Below are positions 61,361-64,000 of a stretch of DNA of 64,000 nt, piece after piece (within the stretch, counting starts at the first letter, position 1; the number at the start of each line of letters is the position of its first letter). Made by a program: the position numbers and the translations under genes. This DNA is from Brachybacterium massiliense. Lineage in GTDB: Bacteria; Actinomycetota; Actinomycetes; Actinomycetales; Dermabacteraceae. The notes below the pieces were generated by a model that was not told where the DNA came from, did not search any database, and saw only the letters and a list, made by a program, of their open reading frames with translations. The DNA lies in NCBI RefSeq assembly GCF_900184245.1, contig NZ_FXXB01000008.1:1402146-1466145 (forward strand), given 5' to 3'.

Positions 61361-62554
61361 TCAGTCGCGCAGGCCGTAGGCCTCGTCCAAGGTGGTGGTC
61401 ACGAGGTACCGCGTCTGCTCGATGCGCACCGAAGTCGCGGCGTCGGCGGAGAACAGCTCGGGGACGGCAAGGGGGCCGCTGCGGTCGGCGTCGAAGGGGT
61501 TCACGAGCAGGCCCTGGGAGGTGTCGAGCACCACCAGGGTGCCCTCCTTCGGGCGCTGGGCGTAGGCGAGCCGCTCCCCTGCGCTGAGCAGCACCAGCTG
61601 CTCGGGGTCGCGGTGCCGCCAGCGCTCGGTGCCGTCCGGATCCAGGCCCCGCACGGTGTCGCCGTGGACGAGGACGGTGACGTCGAGGCCGTGGTCGTGG
61701 GCGGCGGCGCTCACCTGCTCGTCGAGGATCCGGCCGTCCTCCAGGTGGAGCAGGATCCCGGGGTTCGTGCCGTCGCCGAGCACGGCGTGGCCGGTGGTGG
61801 TGTCGATGGGGGCGAGCACCTGCAGCGCGGAGGCGTCGAGCCCCTCGGGCAGCGGCGTGCGCCAGAGCTCGGCGAAGCCCGCTCCGCGACGGGCCACCAG
61901 CTCGCGCTCCTCGCACAGCAGCACGGTGCCGAGGTGCTCCGCGAGGGGCCGGCCGCCGCCGAGCTCCGCCTCGCCCAGCAGCACGGCCCCGCTCTCGGTG
62001 GCGAGCACCGCCTGCGGCCCGCCCGGCACCTCGACAAGCAGCCCGGGGCCTGCGAGCGGTCCGGGCATCTCGTGCGGGCCCCAGACGAGGCCCGCGGTGC
62101 GCAGGTCGTAGCAGCTCGCGCTGGGTCCGCTCGCGCTGTTCGGAGCCGGCTCGGTGAGCACGGCGACGGCGCGGCCGGTCTCGGTGCGCGTGAGCGCGAA
62201 GCGCTGCTGGCCGTGGGGGCGCTGGGCGGTCCAGCGCAGCGTGCCGTCCTGGTCGAGGGCGGTGAAGCGGAGGGTCTCGCCGCTGTCGTCGAGGCCCAGG
62301 AACATGCCGTCCAGCTGCTGCGGGGCGGTGTTCCAGCCGGTCTCGACCACGATCATCACGTCCATCTCGAGGGTGAGGCGGAGCGATCCGGGCTCGACCT
62401 GCTCGGCGGGCACGTTCTCGAGGACGGGTGCAGGATCGACCTCCGGCACCGGAGCGGGCGGCGGGGCGCTGGTGGGCTCGGGCGCGCTGGTCTCGCAGGC
62501 GGCGAGGGTGAGGGCCGAGGCGGGCAGGCCGAGCAGCAGGGTGCGGCGTCTCAA
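61361..62554 (-). CDS. Propeller-like lipoprotein with TTG start
   Basis: The 397-residue protein is secreted by a lipoprotein signal (RRRTLLLGLPASALTLAACET). The rest looks like a PQQ-type beta-propeller: GTLRWTAQRPHGQQRFALT, TAGLVWGPHEMPGPLAGPGLLVEV, GRILDEQVSAAAHDHGLDVTVLVHGDTVRGLDPDGTERWRH. Function unknown. I choose TTG 62554 because GGAGGGA stands 9 bases upstream and the start overlaps the CcdA-like stop (TTGA). A GTG seven codons earlier has no ribosome site. It is the last gene of the thiol-redox operon. Confidence 0.75.
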   Translation of the reverse strand: MRRRTLLLGLPASALTLAACETSAPEPTSAPPPAPVPEVDPAPVLENVPAEQVEPGSLRLTLEMDVMIVVETGWNTAPQQLDGMFLGLDDSGETLRFTALDQDGTLRWTAQRPHGQQRFALTRTETGRAVAVLTEPAPNSASGPSASCYDLRTAGLVWGPHEMPGPLAGPGLLVEVPGGPQAVLATESGAVLLGEAELGGGRPLAEHLGTVLLCEERELVARRGAGFAELWRTPLPEGLDASALQVLAPIDTTTGHAVLGDGTNPGILLHLEDGRILDEQVSAAAHDHGLDVTVLVHGDTVRGLDPDGTERWRHRDPEQLVLLSAGERLAYAQRPKEGTLVVLDTSQGLLVNPFDADRSGPLAVPELFSADAATSVRIEQTRYLVTTTLDEAYGLRD

Positions 62555-63375
62555 CGGCGGCGCTCCCTCCGCCACCACAGCGCCAGGGCGAGCGCGGCGG
62601 CGGCGAGGATCAGCCCGATCTGCACGCCGGCGCCGCTGAGCACGGCGAGGCCCTCCTGCCAGCGTGCGAGGGTGCCGGTGGGGACCGGGGAGGGCAGGGC
62701 GACCAGGCCGTCCGTGGTCCAGAACAGGAGGCCGACGGCGATGATCAGCGCGCCGGTGAGCAGGTTCGTGGTGTGCAGGCGCCGGCCCCGGACGGTGATC
62801 CCGCGGCCTCGCAGCACGGCTGTCGTGACGGGACCGAGCCGGCGCCACAGCGCGGCGAGCAGCATCAGCGGCACCACCATCCCGGCGCCGTAGAGGGCCA
62901 GCAGCGCGGCGGCGAGCGCCACGCTCCCGTGCCCCATCGCGAGGGTGAGCACGGCGCCGAGGATCGGGCCGGCGCAGAACCCGGCGACTCCGCCCACGGC
63001 ACCGAGCAGCAGCGTGCGGGGCAGGCCGCGCCCGCGGGCCGACGCCTGCCGGGCACGGTCCAGGCCGGGCACGATCCGCGCGGGATCCAGCCCCAGGCCC
63101 AGGGCGTGGAGCACGCCGAGCCCGATCAGCACGAGCGAGGTCACCGTGATCAGCGTGCCGCGGTGGGCGATGAACAGGGTGCCCACCAGGCCCGCGCCGA
63201 CGCCGAGGGGCACGAGGGTGAGCACGAGGCCGAGGAAGAACACGGCGCCGTGCAGCAGAAGTCCGGCGCGGCTGGTGACGGAGGAGGCGAAGTAGCCGGG
63301 CAGCAGCAGCGCCCCGCAGGGGCTGAGCAGGGCGAGGGAGCCCCCGAGGAAGGCCGCGAGCACGGAGATCTCCAT
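62551..63375 (-). CDS. CcdA/DsbD-type thiol electron carrier membrane protein
   Basis: The 274-residue protein has about six to seven helices and the CcdA signature: FLGGSLALLSPCGALLLPGYFAS with Cys20 in helix 1, and GGVAGFCAGPILGAVLTLAMG with the second Cys near residue 134 in the fourth helix. The pair carries electrons from cytosolic thioredoxin across the membrane. It lies directly after the DsbA-like gene (one base between stop and start) and overlaps the propeller lipoprotein, so the three should act together in extracytoplasmic thiol chemistry or cytochrome c maturation. Confidence 0.88.
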   Translation of the reverse strand: MEISVLAAFLGGSLALLSPCGALLLPGYFASSVTSRAGLLLHGAVFFLGLVLTLVPLGVGAGLVGTLFIAHRGTLITVTSLVLIGLGVLHALGLGLDPARIVPGLDRARQASARGRGLPRTLLLGAVGGVAGFCAGPILGAVLTLAMGHGSVALAAALLALYGAGMVVPLMLLAALWRRLGPVTTAVLRGRGITVRGRRLHTTNLLTGALIIAVGLLFWTTDGLVALPSPVPTGTLARWQEGLAVLSGAGVQIGLILAAAALALALWWRRERRR

Positions 63376-63376
63376 G

Positions 63377-64000
63377 TCAGGGACCCGCCTTCTCGAGGGC
63401 CTCGTCGATCTGGGCGAGGAAGTGCTCGGTGGGCTGCGCGCCGACGCTCGGGACCCCGCCGATCACGAAGGAGGGGGTGGTGACCGCGCCCAGCTCGAGG
63501 CCCTCGGCGGCGTTCTCGGAGATGGTGCGGGCCACCTGCTCGGAGCGGAGGTCCTCGGTGAACTGCTGGGTGTCCAGGCCGAGCTCGTCGGCGAGGTCGA
63601 TCAGGGCCTGCTCGGTGAGCCCGCTCGCGCCGCGGATCTCCCCGCCGGCGAACAGGGCCTGGTGGTAGGCGGTGTGCTCGCCCTGGATCGCGGCGGCGAG
63701 GGAGGCGCGGGCGGCGCGCTCGGAGTCCTCGCCGTAGACGTTCACGTCGCGCCATTCGATGCGCAGCTCGCCGCGCTCGACGTAGTCGCGCAGCTCAGGG
63801 AGGGTCTCGTGGCTCCAGCGGGCGCAGTAGGGGCACTGATAGTCGGTGAACACGACCATCACCACGGGCGCGTCCACGGGCCCTTCGGCCAGGAGGTCCT
63901 CGGCATCGCGCCGCTCGGCGGTGCTGAGATCCGGCAGCGCCACCTCGGAGGGGTGCGGGAGGTTCGAGGACTGTGCGGCCGGGCCGGTCGGCACGGCGGT
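63377..64000 (-). CDS. DsbA-like thioredoxin-fold protein (5' end missing)
   Basis: At least 207 codons are open to the window edge. The thioredoxin-fold protein has VVMVVFTDYQCPYCARWSHETLPELRDY with a CPYC active site, the helical insert, and the cis-Pro loop TTPSFVIGGVPSVGAQP near the end, as in DSBA-like (Thioredoxin_4) proteins. A GTG at 63994 is possible, but a signal or anchor sequence is expected further upstream, outside the window. It probably oxidises or isomerises disulfides outside the membrane, recycled by the CcdA-like protein. Confidence 0.87.
   Translation of the reverse strand, partial: TAVPTGPAAQSSNLPHPSEVALPDLSTAERRDAEDLLAEGPVDAPVVMVVFTDYQCPYCARWSHETLPELRDYVERGELRIEWRDVNVYGEDSERAARASLAAAIQGEHTAYHQALFAGGEIRGASGLTEQALIDLADELGLDTQQFTEDLRSEQVARTISENAAEGLELGAVTTPSFVIGGVPSVGAQPTEHFLAQIDEALEKAGP

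Overview
The window is a high-GC chromosome segment, densely coding on both strands, with strongly GC-biased third codon positions. Its gene content fits an actinobacterium of the Micrococcales: leaderless genes with TANNNT -10 boxes, a DtxR-type iron box, a CmtR-type metal sensor, a tricorn-type protease and Tat or lipoprotein signals. A Brachybacterium-like organism is my guess, from general resemblance only. I saw no rRNA or tRNA gene, CRISPR array or prophage.

Region by region. 1-5.7 kb: a truncated LssY-type membrane protein, an aldo/keto reductase, a long-stem hairpin and a 1189-residue anchored extracellular protein. 5.8-9.9 kb: a four-gene ferric-siderophore ABC importer behind a DtxR-like box. 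10-15.6 kb: a membrane-anchored protein, a DoxX protein, an EamA exporter, a methyltransferase, and a nucleobase (NCS1) permease coupled to a cysteine hydrolase. 15.6-17.7 kb: an acquired island of a truncated serine resolvase, a CmtR-like sensor and a CadD-like cadmium transporter. It is flanked by two pieces of DUF2804-like genes, one fused in frame to the resolvase. 17.9-19.7 kb: DUF488, SDR and two very small genes. 19.7-25.6 kb: histidine degradation (hutI, hutU, IclR regulator, hutG) with a formate/nitrite-type channel and no hutH. At 25.48-25.61 kb the hutG end runs into a perfect 41-bp inverted repeat and then a near copy of a Tn5 (Nextera) adapter end. I read this as a library or assembly artefact.

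25.8-33.3 kb: a TauE exporter, two phosphotransferase-fold kinases, an AraC regulator, a DinB/MDMPI protein, an orphan AztD-like zinc-binding lipoprotein with a Zur-like box, and gdhA. 33.6-34.4 kb: a two-gene XRE regulator/membrane protein unit with a clear promoter and repeated TTGAC/GTCAA sites. 34.4-42.5 kb: a probable glycerophosphodiester system. It has three GDPD paralogues, a UgpB-like binding protein, two permeases without an own ATPase, and a divergent LacI regulator with two GGGAGCGCTCCC palindromes.

42.6-52 kb: ferritin, a luciferase-like oxidoreductase, exonuclease III, an overlapping SGNH-hydrolase/SLH-like pair, a tricorn protease homologue and a universal stress protein. 52-54.7 kb: a His-rich membrane protein, a PCu(A)C copper chaperone and a Tat-exported DyP peroxidase, probably one copper/heme envelope system. 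54.9-61.2 kb: sugar-acid catabolism (FGGY kinase, UxuB-like dehydrogenase, uxaC, LacI regulator) with an ICMT-like membrane protein between. 61.4-64 kb: an extracytoplasmic thiol-redox operon (DsbA-like, CcdA-like, TTG-started propeller lipoprotein) running off the right edge.

All functional names come from reading motifs and family resemblance; no database search was run.
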